From Solirubrobacteraceae bacterium (GTDB taxonomy: Bacteria; Actinomycetota; Thermoleophilia; Solirubrobacterales; Solirubrobacteraceae), in NCBI GenBank assembly GCA_025449845.1, contig JANWIP010000007.1, positions 1 to 64,000 of the forward strand: a stretch of 64,000 nt of DNA. The letters run 5' to 3'. The translations under genes were made by a program, and so were the position numbers. The notes under the pieces were generated by a model that was given only the letters and a program-made list of their open reading frames with translations, had not been told where the DNA came from and made no database searches. Shown piece by piece: positions 17,255 to 27,681 of this stretch. Position 1 is the first letter of the stretch, and each line of letters starts with the position of its first letter.

Positions 17255-17280
17255 TATACTGATCTTTACGTTCACGTCAA
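17255..17280 (+). promoter_or_regulatory. Promoter -10 with a MerR-type operator dyad before the MFS-MerR operon
   Basis: TATACT at 17255-17260 is a near-consensus -10 box. Five bases on, TTTACGTTCACGTCAA (17265-17280) is a 16-bp inverted repeat of the ACGT-N2-ACGT type known for several MerR-family regulators of the LiuR kind. It covers the expected transcription start, a position suited to repression. The MerR gene is the second gene of the operon, so autoregulation is the natural reading. No good -35 box is visible. Confidence 0.6.
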
Positions 17281-17360
17281 TTTCACACAAATATCGCTTC
17301 GGCGTCGCGGCCGGCCACGAGAACTACAAGTGGTGGGCTCTCTCCTGCACGAGCCTTGGC

Positions 17361-18779
17361 ATGCTGCTGGCGGCGACCAACTCGGGGACGCTCATCATCG
17401 CGCTGCCTGACCTGGAGCGCTCGCTGCATACGAGCCTGCTGGCGCTGGTGTGGGTGATCCTCGCCTATCTGATCGCCGCCACGGTGCTGGTGCTCACGGC
17501 GGGACGCCTGTCCGACCTCTTTGGGCGTAAGCGCGCGTATGTCGCCGGCTTCCTGGCTTTCGCCCTCGCCTCCTTAGGAGCCGGCTTCGCGCCGAACGCG
17601 ACGGTGCTGATCGTATGGCGGGTGCTGCAGGGCATCGGCTCGGCGTTCCTATTCGCCAATGCCGCGGCGCTGGTCACCGACGCCTTCCCCTTGGAGCAGC
17701 TCGGGCTGGCGATGGGCGCCAATACGATGGTGGCCGCCGTCGGCCTCGTGCTCGGCCCTGTGCTCGGCGGCGCACTGGTGGCCATCTCCTGGCACTGGGT
17801 CTTCTGGTTCAACGTGCCGCTCGCCCTGGCGGGAGCCCTGTGGGGCGCGCTGGTGCTGCGCGAGCTGGCCAAGCCCGACAGCGTGCGCGGCTACGACGCA
17901 CTGGGCACAGTTACCTTCGTGCTCGGTCTCACCGGCCTCGTGCTCGGCGTTTCGCGCGGAGGCATCTCGGGCTGGGATGACACCGTCACCCTCACCAGCC
18001 TGGCGACCGCGGCCGTGCTGCTGCCATTGTGGCTATTGATCGAGAGTCGCTCGCGCGCGCCGATGCTCGACCTGAGGCTGTTCAAGAACCGCCTGTTCGC
18101 CGCCGCCACGGCCGCCGCCTTCATCAACGGCCTAGCGCGCTTCGCGCTGATGTTCCTGTTCGTCTTCTACTTTCAGGGCGCGCAGGGCGACGATCCGATC
18201 ACGGCCGGCATCAAGCTGATCCCGCTCGCGCTGGGGATGCTCATCGCCTCCCCCCTGGCGGGCATCTACGCCGATCGCCACGGCTCGCGCATGCTGGCCT
18301 CTCTGGGCATGGTCGTAACTGGTGTCGGCCTGGCATTGATGGGCACGCTGCAGGTCCACAGCCCCTACTGGCAGAGCACCTTGTGGCTGTTTATCGTGGG
18401 CGTTGGCTCAGGCATGTTCAACAGCCCCAACACCTCGGCCATGATGGGCACTGTGCCCGCCAACCGCCGCGGCATCGCCGCGGGCGCGCGCACGCTGCTG
18501 CAGAACACCGGCGCGGTGCTGTCGATCGCCTTCGTACTGGCGATCGTCACGGCGGCCGTCCCCAAGCCGACGCTGTTCGCGATCTTCTCCGGCCTGGCCA
18601 AAGGCCTCTCCGAAGAGAGCCTTGCCCCCTTCATCGCCAACATGCACCTTGCGCTGTGGGTGCTTGCGGGCACCTCCTTCGTGGGAGCGCTCGTGTGCTT
18701 GATGCGCCCGCGCCATATTGAGGCCACGGACAACAGCCACGCCCGCGAAGCGGCGCTGCGCGCGGGAGCAGGGGCATGA
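17361..18779 (+). CDS. MFS exporter, DHA2 (14-helix) drug-resistance type
   Basis: A membrane transporter with about 13-14 hydrophobic segments. The DHA2 marker GRLSDLFGRKRAYVAGF falls in the loop between helices 2 and 3, and ALGMLIASPLAGIYADRHGSR lies near the middle. The first ATG is 17361, but the same frame continues upstream without a stop to 17238 and encodes YRFGVAAGHENYKWWALSC. That looks like the true N-terminus and first helix, so translation probably begins before 17361 at a non-standard codon (ATT 17280 is the only near-candidate). It shares an ATGA overlap with the MerR gene downstream. It likely exports a toxic or hydrophobic compound sensed by that regulator. Confidence 0.88.
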   Translation: MLLAATNSGTLIIALPDLERSLHTSLLALVWVILAYLIAATVLVLTAGRLSDLFGRKRAYVAGFLAFALASLGAGFAPNATVLIVWRVLQGIGSAFLFANAAALVTDAFPLEQLGLAMGANTMVAAVGLVLGPVLGGALVAISWHWVFWFNVPLALAGALWGALVLRELAKPDSVRGYDALGTVTFVLGLTGLVLGVSRGGISGWDDTVTLTSLATAAVLLPLWLLIESRSRAPMLDLRLFKNRLFAAATAAAFINGLARFALMFLFVFYFQGAQGDDPITAGIKLIPLALGMLIASPLAGIYADRHGSRMLASLGMVVTGVGLALMGTLQVHSPYWQSTLWLFIVGVGSGMFNSPNTSAMMGTVPANRRGIAAGARTLLQNTGAVLSIAFVLAIVTAAVPKPTLFAIFSGLAKGLSEESLAPFIANMHLALWVLAGTSFVGALVCLMRPRHIEATDNSHAREAALRAGAGA

Positions 18780-19225
18780 CCGCGGCCCCGATGCGCATCG
18801 GTGACGTTGCGCGCCTGGCCGGCACTACGCCGCGCACGATCCGCTACTACGAAGAGATCGGCCTGCTCCCCGATGCCCCCGCACGACCTTCGGGCCAGCA
18901 CCGCCTCTACAGCACCAAGGAGCTGGAGCGCCTGCGCGAGGTGATGCGCCTCAAGCACCTGCTGGGCGTCTCCCTTGAGGAGCTGAAGACCCTGTTGAGC
19001 GCCGAGGAGGCTCGCGCCACGGTGCGCGCGCGGCTGCGCGAGGAGGACGTTCACCCAGAGCGCCGCCGCGAGCTGCTGAGCGAGTCCCTCGGCCACATCG
19101 ATCGACAGCTGGAGCTGGTCGAGCACCGTGCGGCGGAGCTTTCAAAGCTCCAGGAGGAGCTGACTCAGACGCGCCGGCGCGTGCGCAAGCTGCTGCGCGA
19201 GATGGATGTTCCAGCGCAGGTCTGA
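18776..19225 (+). CDS. MerR-family transcriptional regulator
   Basis: 149 residues. The N-terminal winged helix-turn-helix is classical (MRIGDVARLAGTTPRTIRYY then EEIGLLP, with RPSGQHRLYS as the wing). A long coiled-coil dimerisation helix (about residues 80-145, rich in Arg/Glu/Leu) follows. No metal-binding cysteines are seen, so it is probably an organic-ligand sensor rather than a metal or redox sensor. It overlaps the exporter gene by ATGA and very likely binds the ACGT-N2-ACGT dyad at 17265-17280. Confidence 0.93.
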   Translation: MTAAPMRIGDVARLAGTTPRTIRYYEEIGLLPDAPARPSGQHRLYSTKELERLREVMRLKHLLGVSLEELKTLLSAEEARATVRARLREEDVHPERRRELLSESLGHIDRQLELVEHRAAELSKLQEELTQTRRRVRKLLREMDVPAQV

Positions 19226-19287
19226 ACCAACTGCCGCAACGCAAGACTGCTGGCGGCCTGAGCGCTGCCTCGTAGTACCCTCTTCCA

Positions 19288-21710
<2,423 letters not shown>

Positions 21711-21714
<4 letters not shown>

Positions 21715-22712
21715 GCGAATCTCCCGCAGGTGAGCGGCCAGTGAGCGAGCGCCGAGGCGACCCTGGTCTGCGATCTCTGAGCGAGCGGCCCGACCCCAGC
21801 CTGCTGCCCTACGACCCCGCCGGCACGCAGCCGAAGGTCGATCTACGCAGCCTTGAGTCGCCACCGCAGCTGCAAGCGGGGCAGGCTACGTTTCTGCCGG
21901 CCCCCACCGCACCGCCGCCCAGTTTGCCCCCCACCGTGCCGCCCCCCAGCCCGGAATCGCTGGCGCTGGACCGCCCCCGCGAGCCTTCTTCCGATCAGCA
22001 ATCCCATGCCCCCCGTTTCCAGTTTCTGCTCGGTGCCCTGGGTGCGCTCGGGGTCTGCGCGATCGGGCTCGTCGTACTGTTGCTCTCAGCCCCTAAAGCG
22101 GCTCCGCCCAAGCCATGGTCGGCATGGCACCCGGATAACAGCGGCATCGATCCGGCCCAGCAGATCGCGGCGCACGTAGCACCCGAATATCGGCTCGACA
22201 ATGGCAAGCAGATAGTGCAGGTCACGGGCGGTCCACCTGAGCTGAAGGGCCAGCCCATGACCATGGGCGAAACCCGCTCCGGACAGCAGCCCACGCGCCT
22301 GGAAGGCAACAGCGTGCTGTACCGCATGTGCGGCGGCGGCAGCGACTGCTCAATCAAGCAAGGCAAGCCCTCCTTGCAGCGAGGACTGCTGCTCAGCCGT
22401 GAGGCACTGGAGCTCGCGCTGTACACCTTCCGCTACGTCGATGGCGTCAGCCAGGTGATCGTCACCATTCCACCCGCCGCCGGAATCACGGCCAAGCACG
22501 CTTTGATGTTCCGCTCCCAGGACGTCGCCACGGCGCTGGGACATCCACTGAACTACACGCTCGCCGTCGACACCCCGCGGGTCTCACAGATGGACCGCTC
22601 TAGCGACGCGCCCCTAGTCAAGGAACTGACAGGCACAAGGCTCTACGACTACTGGGTCGATGAAGTCCCTCAGAGCGGCGCTGTGATGCTGCTGGAGCCA
22701 CCCAGCTCCTAG
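21711..22712 (+). CDS. Single-pass membrane protein translated with the FtsH-like protease, function unknown
   Basis: 333 residues from GTG 21711, which overlaps the protease stop (GTGA). Residues 1-105 are Pro/Ser-rich and probably disordered on the cytoplasmic side. A hydrophobic segment at about 108-128 (FLLGALGALGVCAIGLVVLL) anchors it, and residues 130-333 form an outside domain with two cysteines (RMCGGGSDCSI). The outside part includes LALYTFRYVDGVSQVIVTIP. I know no family for it. Translational coupling to the protease argues that it is an adaptor, regulator or substrate-presenting partner. Confidence 0.7.
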
Positions 22713-22930
22713 CCCTGGCTGCCCAATTTAGGACTCTCGCGCGGTTCGTAGCCCGGACAATCGAGTACCGGGAGACGCGGGTAGCGTGGATAGGCTGGGT
22801 CTGTCCGTGAGCGGGTGCAGAGTGAGAAGCTCGACCCGCGCGTGTTGCGTATCTCCTGCTGGTGCAGGCAGCTGTCGCACAACCCAGCCTTCGGCGCCCC
22901 TCGGGGCGTGGAAATGGGCGCGGAAGACAT
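22709..22930 (-). CDS. Small cysteine (zinc-ribbon-like) protein, conserved in actinobacteria
   Basis: 73 residues from ATG 22930. The core pattern CDSCLHQQEIRNTRGSSFSL then LC, then YPRYPRLPVLDCPGYEP, gives Cys-X2-Cys, Cys and Cys positions fit for one zinc. I recall this 'C..C.H...RG..F.LC......P.YP.LPV..C.GYE' arrangement as a recurrent actinobacterial small protein of unknown function; the name cannot be checked here. Codon structure follows the conserved residues, so the GC-rich stem-loops of the region are coding by-products. The 3' end overlaps the convergent membrane-protein gene by four bases. Confidence 0.75.
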   Translation of the reverse strand: MSSAPISTPRGAPKAGLCDSCLHQQEIRNTRGSSFSLCTRSRTDPAYPRYPRLPVLDCPGYEPRESPKLGSQG

Positions 22931-23007
22931 AGGCGCAGGGTAGTCCGTGTGTGCAGCCCGCCTGCGGACATCCCACGCTAACTGCAATAATCGTTGACCA
23001 AGCAACT

Positions 23008-24846
23008 ATGCCGACCTTCTATCGCCTACTCGGATTCCTGCGGCCCTACAAGCGCGGGCTGATCATCTCTTGGGCGCTGGCCAGCGGGGCGATGATCATG
23101 ACCGTGCTGGTCCCCCTGCTCATGGGGCATGCGGTGGAAACGATCAACATGGGCGCCAGCAAGCATTCCGCGGCCGCACGAGCGCACGACCGCCACACCC
23201 TGGAGCTGCTTGCCGGCGGGCTTTTGGCGGTGACCCTGCTGCGCTGGGGCCTCATGTATGCACGGCGGATGATCGCCGGGCGCGTCTCGCTGGGCCTGGA
23301 GTACGACCTGCGCCACCTCCTCTACGGGCACCTTCAGCGGCTGGAGCTCGGCTTCTTTGACCACCAGCAGACAGGACAGCTGATGTCGCGCGCCACGGTC
23401 GATCTGGCGGCGGTGCGCTTCTTCCTGGGCTATGGCCTGGTGTTCATCATGCAGTCGGCTCTCACGATCGTACTGGCGGGCATTGCGATGCTGGCCATCA
23501 ACCCCAAGCTCGGGCTGATCTCCCTGGCGCCGGTGCCCTTCGTGGTGGTGATCGCCGAGCGCTATGGCAAGCGCGCGCGTCCGGCCATTCAGGAGGTGCA
23601 GCAGCGCATCGGCGAGCTGACGGCCGACGTCGAGGAGAACATCTCCGGGGTACGTGTCGTGAAGGCCTTTGCGCGCGAGCCCCGCCAGCTCGAGCGCTTT
23701 CGCAACAGCGTCTCGCGCGTATTCGATCAGTCGATGGTTGCCACCCGCCTGGAGGCCACCTTCAACCCGATCATCGGCTTTCTGCCCCAGCTCGGTCTCG
23801 CGGCAGTGCTGCTTGTCGGCGGCAACGACGTGGTCCACAGCAACCTCACGCTGGGTCAGTTCACGTCGTTTTACTTCTACCTCAACATGCTGATCGCGCC
23901 GATGCGCTCGCTGGGTGTCACACTCGGATTGGCACAGCGCGCAACCGCGTCGGGGGCGCGCATCTTCCAGCTGCTCGACCGTGAACCGCGCCTGACGGAG
24001 CCGCCCAACGCTCCCACGCTGCCGGCGGGCAACGGGCATGTGCAACTGCGCGGCGTCACCTTGCGCTACGAGGGCTCCCCCGAGTTCGGCTCGCCCGAGC
24101 CGCAGGCCGACCGCGCGCGGGCGGTGCTGCGCGATATCGACCTCGATGTGCCCGCTGGACGCACGATCGCTCTAGTAGGCGCCACCGGCTCGGGCAAGAC
24201 CAGCCTGGTCTCGCTGATCCCGCGACTGTATGACCCCAGCGCCGGACAGGTGCTGCTGGACGGCGCCGATGTGCGCCGTGTCAGCGTGAGCTCGCTGCGC
24301 TCCGCGATCGCGGTCGTCAGCGACGATCCCTTCCTGTTCTCGGCGACTGTGGCGGAGAACATCGCCTATGCACGCCCCGAGGCTCCGCTGCCTGAGATCG
24401 AAGCCGCGGCTCGCGCGGCGCAGGCGTATGAGTTCATCGAGCGTCTGCCCGAAGGCTTCCAGACGCGCGTGGGCGAGCGGGGGCAGACGCTCTCAGGCGG
24501 CCAGCGCCAGCGCCTGGCGATCGCGCGCGCACTGCTGGCCAATCCGCGCGTATTGATCCTTGACGACGCCACCTCATCGGTGGATTCGACCACCGAGCGC
24601 TCGATCAAGCTCGCGCTGGCTGAGGCGATGGAGGGACGTACGACGCTGGTGATCGCTCACCGCCTCTCCACAATCGCGCTGGCCGATGAAATCGTGGTGC
24701 TCGACCGCGGCGAGATCGTCGCCCAGGGCGACCATCACGAGCTGTTGGAGGTCTCCGAGCTGTATCGGGAAATCGTCGAAAAGGGCTTGCCCGAGCATGT
24801 GTTCATGACGCGCGAAACGCGCGAGCGCGAGGTGAGCGGCATATGA
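23008..24846 (+). CDS. ABC exporter half-transporter, first subunit of a heterodimer
   Basis: 612 residues: an N-terminal six-helix transmembrane domain (about 1-320) and a nucleotide-binding domain (about 350-590). The latter has Walker A GATGSGKT, signature LSGGQRQRLAIARAL and Walker B LILDDATSSVD. The catalytic glutamate after Walker B is an aspartate, as in the degenerate site of asymmetric heterodimeric exporters. The start at 23008 follows the normal family length; an in-frame extension to 22951 is not conserved. The gene overlaps its partner by ATGA. The substrate is unknown; drugs or lipids are typical. Confidence 0.92.
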   Translation: MPTFYRLLGFLRPYKRGLIISWALASGAMIMTVLVPLLMGHAVETINMGASKHSAAARAHDRHTLELLAGGLLAVTLLRWGLMYARRMIAGRVSLGLEYDLRHLLYGHLQRLELGFFDHQQTGQLMSRATVDLAAVRFFLGYGLVFIMQSALTIVLAGIAMLAINPKLGLISLAPVPFVVVIAERYGKRARPAIQEVQQRIGELTADVEENISGVRVVKAFAREPRQLERFRNSVSRVFDQSMVATRLEATFNPIIGFLPQLGLAAVLLVGGNDVVHSNLTLGQFTSFYFYLNMLIAPMRSLGVTLGLAQRATASGARIFQLLDREPRLTEPPNAPTLPAGNGHVQLRGVTLRYEGSPEFGSPEPQADRARAVLRDIDLDVPAGRTIALVGATGSGKTSLVSLIPRLYDPSAGQVLLDGADVRRVSVSSLRSAIAVVSDDPFLFSATVAENIAYARPEAPLPEIEAAARAAQAYEFIERLPEGFQTRVGERGQTLSGGQRQRLAIARALLANPRVLILDDATSSVDSTTERSIKLALAEAMEGRTTLVIAHRLSTIALADEIVVLDRGEIVAQGDHHELLEVSELYREIVEKGLPEHVFMTRETREREVSGI

Positions 24847-26681
24847 GCCCCGTCGTCGCTCGTGGCGGTCCAGGCGGCGGTCCGCTGAGCCGCGGCACGC
24901 AGTGGGATGGCGAGCGCGCCAGCCCAGGCACGCGCGGGCGCAACCTGCGCGGCCTGATCGCGCTGCTGCGCCCCTACCGGACGCGCGTGATGGTGACGTT
25001 CGCCGCGCTGCTGCTGGGCACGGCCGCGTCGCTGGCCCCGCCGCTGCTGGCGCGAGCCGCGATCGACAACGGCATCAAGCCGCATGACACCACCGCACTG
25101 ACCCTGATCGTGGTGGCGTTCCTGGTCTCGGCGCTGCTGGTATGGAGCATGACCTATGCGCAGACCTACCTCGTGGGCTGGGTTGGCCAGCGCGCCCTGG
25201 CCGACCTGCGCATCCGCATCTTCACGCACCTGCAGTCGCTGCCTGTGGGCTTTTATGAGAGCCGCCCGGCAGGCGTGCTGATATCGCGCATGACCAATGA
25301 CGTGGAGGCGCTTGACAGCCTCGTCACCGACTCGGTGGTGACCCTCTTCCAGTCGGGCCTGACGCTGTTGGGGGCAGTCGTGATCCTGCTCGTGCTCGAC
25401 CCCAAGCTCGCGCTGCTGACGTTCCTCATTTTTCCGCTGCTCGCCGGCGGCAGCCTGTGGTTCCGCCTGGCCTCCGCCGGCGCCTTCCGCCGCACACGAG
25501 AGACGATCGGATCGATCACCGCCTACCTGCAGGAGACCCTCTCGGGCATTCGCGTGGTACGCAGCTTCGCGCAGGAGCCCCAGCACGAGGCGCGCTTCGC
25601 GCTCTACAACGAGGACAACCGGGAGGCCAACATGGTCACGGTCAAGCTCAACGCCCTCTACTTCCCGGCAGTGGAAATGCTCTCCGGCGTGGCGATGGCG
25701 GCGATCGTCCTGTTCGGCGGCTTTCAGGCGATCGAAGGCCACATCTCGCTTGGCACGATCGTCGCGTTCGTGGCGCTGTTGGCGTACATGTTCGACCCCA
25801 TCCAGCAGCTCTCCCAGCTTTACACCACCTACCAGTCGGGGATGGCGGCGCTGGAGAAGATCTACCAGCTGCTCGATGTGCAGCCGGAGATCGTGGACCG
25901 CCCCGATGCGCTCGAGCTGGGGCGCATACGCGGAGAGATCGAGTTCGAGGATGTCTCCTTCGCCTACCGCCAGCGCGGCGCGGAGGAGGAGGTGGTGCTG
26001 GCCCTCGATGACGTCAACCTGCACGTCCCTCCCGGCCAGACCGTCGCCCTGGTCGGCGCCACCGGCGCGGGCAAGTCCACGATGGCCAAGCTCGTCGCCC
26101 GCTTCTACGACCCCACGGCCGGCCGCGTGCTGGTCGATGGCCACGACCTGCGCGACGTCACCGGTGCGTCGCTGCGCTCGCAGATGGGCATCGTCCCCCA
26201 GGAGGCGTTCCTCTTCTCCGGCAGCATCGCCGAGAACATCGCCTTCGGGCGCCCCGACGCCGATGCCGAGCAGATCCGCGAAGCCGCAGCCGCCGTCGGC
26301 GCCGAGCAGTTCATCTCAGAGCTCCCCAAAGGCTATGACACCGAGGTCGGCGAGCGCGGCTCCCAGATCTCCGCAGGTCAGCGCCAGCTGATCGCCTTTG
26401 CCCGTGCCCTCATAGCGGACCCTCGCATCCTGATCCTCGACGAGGCCACCTCCAATGTGGACCTGCACACCGAGGGGCGCATCGAGGAGGGACTGCGGCG
26501 CCTGCTGGCGGGACGCACGGCGATCGTCATCGCCCACCGCCTCTCCACGATCCGCCAGTCGGGTCACATCGTCGTGCTGGAGAACGGCCAGATCGTTGAG
26601 CATGGCACCCACGAGGAGCTGATCGAGGCTCAGGGGCGCTACCACCGCCTCTATGAGGACTGGGCGGAGCAGGCAGCGTAG
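24843..26681 (+). CDS. ABC exporter half-transporter, second subunit of the heterodimer
   Basis: 612 residues: membrane domain about 30-330, nucleotide-binding domain about 365-600. It has Walker A GATGAGKS, Walker B LILDEATSNVD with the catalytic glutamate, and the signature ISAGQRQLIAFARAL. The signature departs from LSGGQ, which fits the partner of a subunit with a degenerate site. One of the two ATP sites of the heterodimer should thus be fully active and the other weakened. A charged, Gly-rich N-terminal extension of about 30 residues precedes the first helix. Its ATG lies in the overlap with the stop of the first subunit. Confidence 0.93.
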   Translation: MSPVVARGGPGGGPLSRGTQWDGERASPGTRGRNLRGLIALLRPYRTRVMVTFAALLLGTAASLAPPLLARAAIDNGIKPHDTTALTLIVVAFLVSALLVWSMTYAQTYLVGWVGQRALADLRIRIFTHLQSLPVGFYESRPAGVLISRMTNDVEALDSLVTDSVVTLFQSGLTLLGAVVILLVLDPKLALLTFLIFPLLAGGSLWFRLASAGAFRRTRETIGSITAYLQETLSGIRVVRSFAQEPQHEARFALYNEDNREANMVTVKLNALYFPAVEMLSGVAMAAIVLFGGFQAIEGHISLGTIVAFVALLAYMFDPIQQLSQLYTTYQSGMAALEKIYQLLDVQPEIVDRPDALELGRIRGEIEFEDVSFAYRQRGAEEEVVLALDDVNLHVPPGQTVALVGATGAGKSTMAKLVARFYDPTAGRVLVDGHDLRDVTGASLRSQMGIVPQEAFLFSGSIAENIAFGRPDADAEQIREAAAAVGAEQFISELPKGYDTEVGERGSQISAGQRQLIAFARALIADPRILILDEATSNVDLHTEGRIEEGLRRLLAGRTAIVIAHRLSTIRQSGHIVVLENGQIVEHGTHEELIEAQGRYHRLYEDWAEQAA

Positions 26682-26683
26682 TC

Positions 26684-26698
26684 ACTCCGGGACAGGGA
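26684..26698 (+). repeat. 15-nt copy of the tRNA-Gln 3' end (attachment-site-like)
   Basis: ACTCCGGGACAGGGA at 26684-26698 is identical to 28733-28747, which covers the last 14 bases of the tRNA-Gln gene plus one flanking base. A duplicated tRNA 3' end with genes in between is the classical footprint of site-specific integration. The copy lies three bases after the stop of the ABC gene. It brackets an islet of about 2 kb with two genes and no integrase. Confidence 0.65.
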
Positions 26699-26757
26699 TT
26701 TGAGACCGCGGGGGAAGACCTCGATCAATGCCTGTGCCTCCTTGTTGGAGGAGAACA

Positions 26758-26814
26758 GATGATTATTGACACGATACGTCAAGATACGCCGGATGCGGCC
26801 GTGGAAAGCGCGTG
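26758..26814 (+). CDS. Possible 18-residue leader peptide before the membrane-protein gene
   Basis: ATG 26758 has GGAGGAG placed almost ideally upstream and reads MIIDTIRQDTPDAAVESA before TGA. It overlaps the likely start of the 281-residue gene in another frame. It may be a translated leader, or the ribosome binding site may serve the TTG at 26766. Confidence 0.35.
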
Positions 26815-27611
26815 ATAATGCCGAGGAGCGTCGGCATGCGGAGTCAATCGAGATCGCGCGCAAACAGCTCGGGGTAGCCGAGTCAGCTGCTCGCGGTGCT
26901 GGCTTCACGCGGCGCCTACAGGCTTTCTCGACTGCAGTTGCCGTACTGGGCGTCGCGATCTCCTTGCTTGTGTGGCACCCATGGTCAGGGCGGTCCGTAC
27001 CCCGCGCTGTGATTACCCTCATGCCGCACGTGCGCAACGCCTTCGTGCCCAACCCGATCAACCGCATCCCGAGACCACCTCCATATCCGAGTAGTGAATC
27101 TGGCGATCACTGTGCGGTGTGGAACAACTGGCTTGAGGCGCAGGGCGCGGCCGACGAGTGGCCGCCGATGATTCAGCTCTCGGCGCCCACCAGCGCCGAC
27201 GTGACGGTTATCGGCGCATCCATACGGGTCTTCCGTTCCTACGTGCCCACCGGGCTGTCCTACATCGAATGCGTTCATGGAGCTGGACCTGTGCCTGGGA
27301 CGCTCTTGGACGTAGATCTCGCTCACCCGGCGGCAGCGCCTACGATTGTCGCCGATGACGGCTCGGACACGCCGCTTGCGCTCCCGGGTGCGGTAATCAA
27401 CGTCGACCCTGGCCACACCGAGTACGTTGCCGTTACAGCCCGAGGTGCACGAAAGATGTACGAATGGTCAGTCACCCTGCGCGTCGTAGTAGCACAGCGA
27501 ACTCAAACATTGGTGTTCGGCTCTCCGCATCGGCCACTGCGCAGCTGGCTCGGGGCACGTCCGACGGTGACCTACGACTACGACTTCAGCGCCAATGCCT
27601 GGAGGTCATAG
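26766..27611 (+). CDS. Membrane-anchored protein of the tRNA-Gln islet, function unknown
   Basis: 281 residues if TTG 26766 is used; ATG 26793 is a second choice. Residues 15-45 form a charged helix (KARDNAEERRHAESIEIARK), residues 52-70 one hydrophobic segment (LQAFSTAVAVLGVAISLLVW), and the rest an outside beta-rich domain with a few prolines and two cysteines. No family is recognised. The opening 50-60 codons have a lower GC share than neighbouring genes. Together with the lipoprotein that faces it, it fills the islet between the tRNA-Gln gene and its 3'-end copy. Confidence 0.6.
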   Translation: MTRYVKIRRMRPWKARDNAEERRHAESIEIARKQLGVAESAARGAGFTRRLQAFSTAVAVLGVAISLLVWHPWSGRSVPRAVITLMPHVRNAFVPNPINRIPRPPPYPSSESGDHCAVWNNWLEAQGAADEWPPMIQLSAPTSADVTVIGASIRVFRSYVPTGLSYIECVHGAGPVPGTLLDVDLAHPAAAPTIVADDGSDTPLALPGAVINVDPGHTEYVAVTARGARKMYEWSVTLRVVVAQRTQTLVFGSPHRPLRSWLGARPTVTYDYDFSANAWRS

Positions 27612-27681
27612 TCACAGATTGCGCTACCCGAGATACGTCAGTCAATAAGCAGCCGTCATACGGGATTGATCGCGGCCTCGC

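Noticed and set aside
22775..22915. Apparent structured noncoding RNA on the plus strand (nested GC stems)
   Set aside because: The minus strand of the same stretch encodes a 73-residue protein with a conserved-looking Cys pattern; the stems are explained by coding constraint in GC-rich DNA.
24735..26144. A 469-codon minus-strand frame
   Set aside because: Antisense to the second ABC subunit; composition (His/Gln/Arg) is that of a shadow frame.
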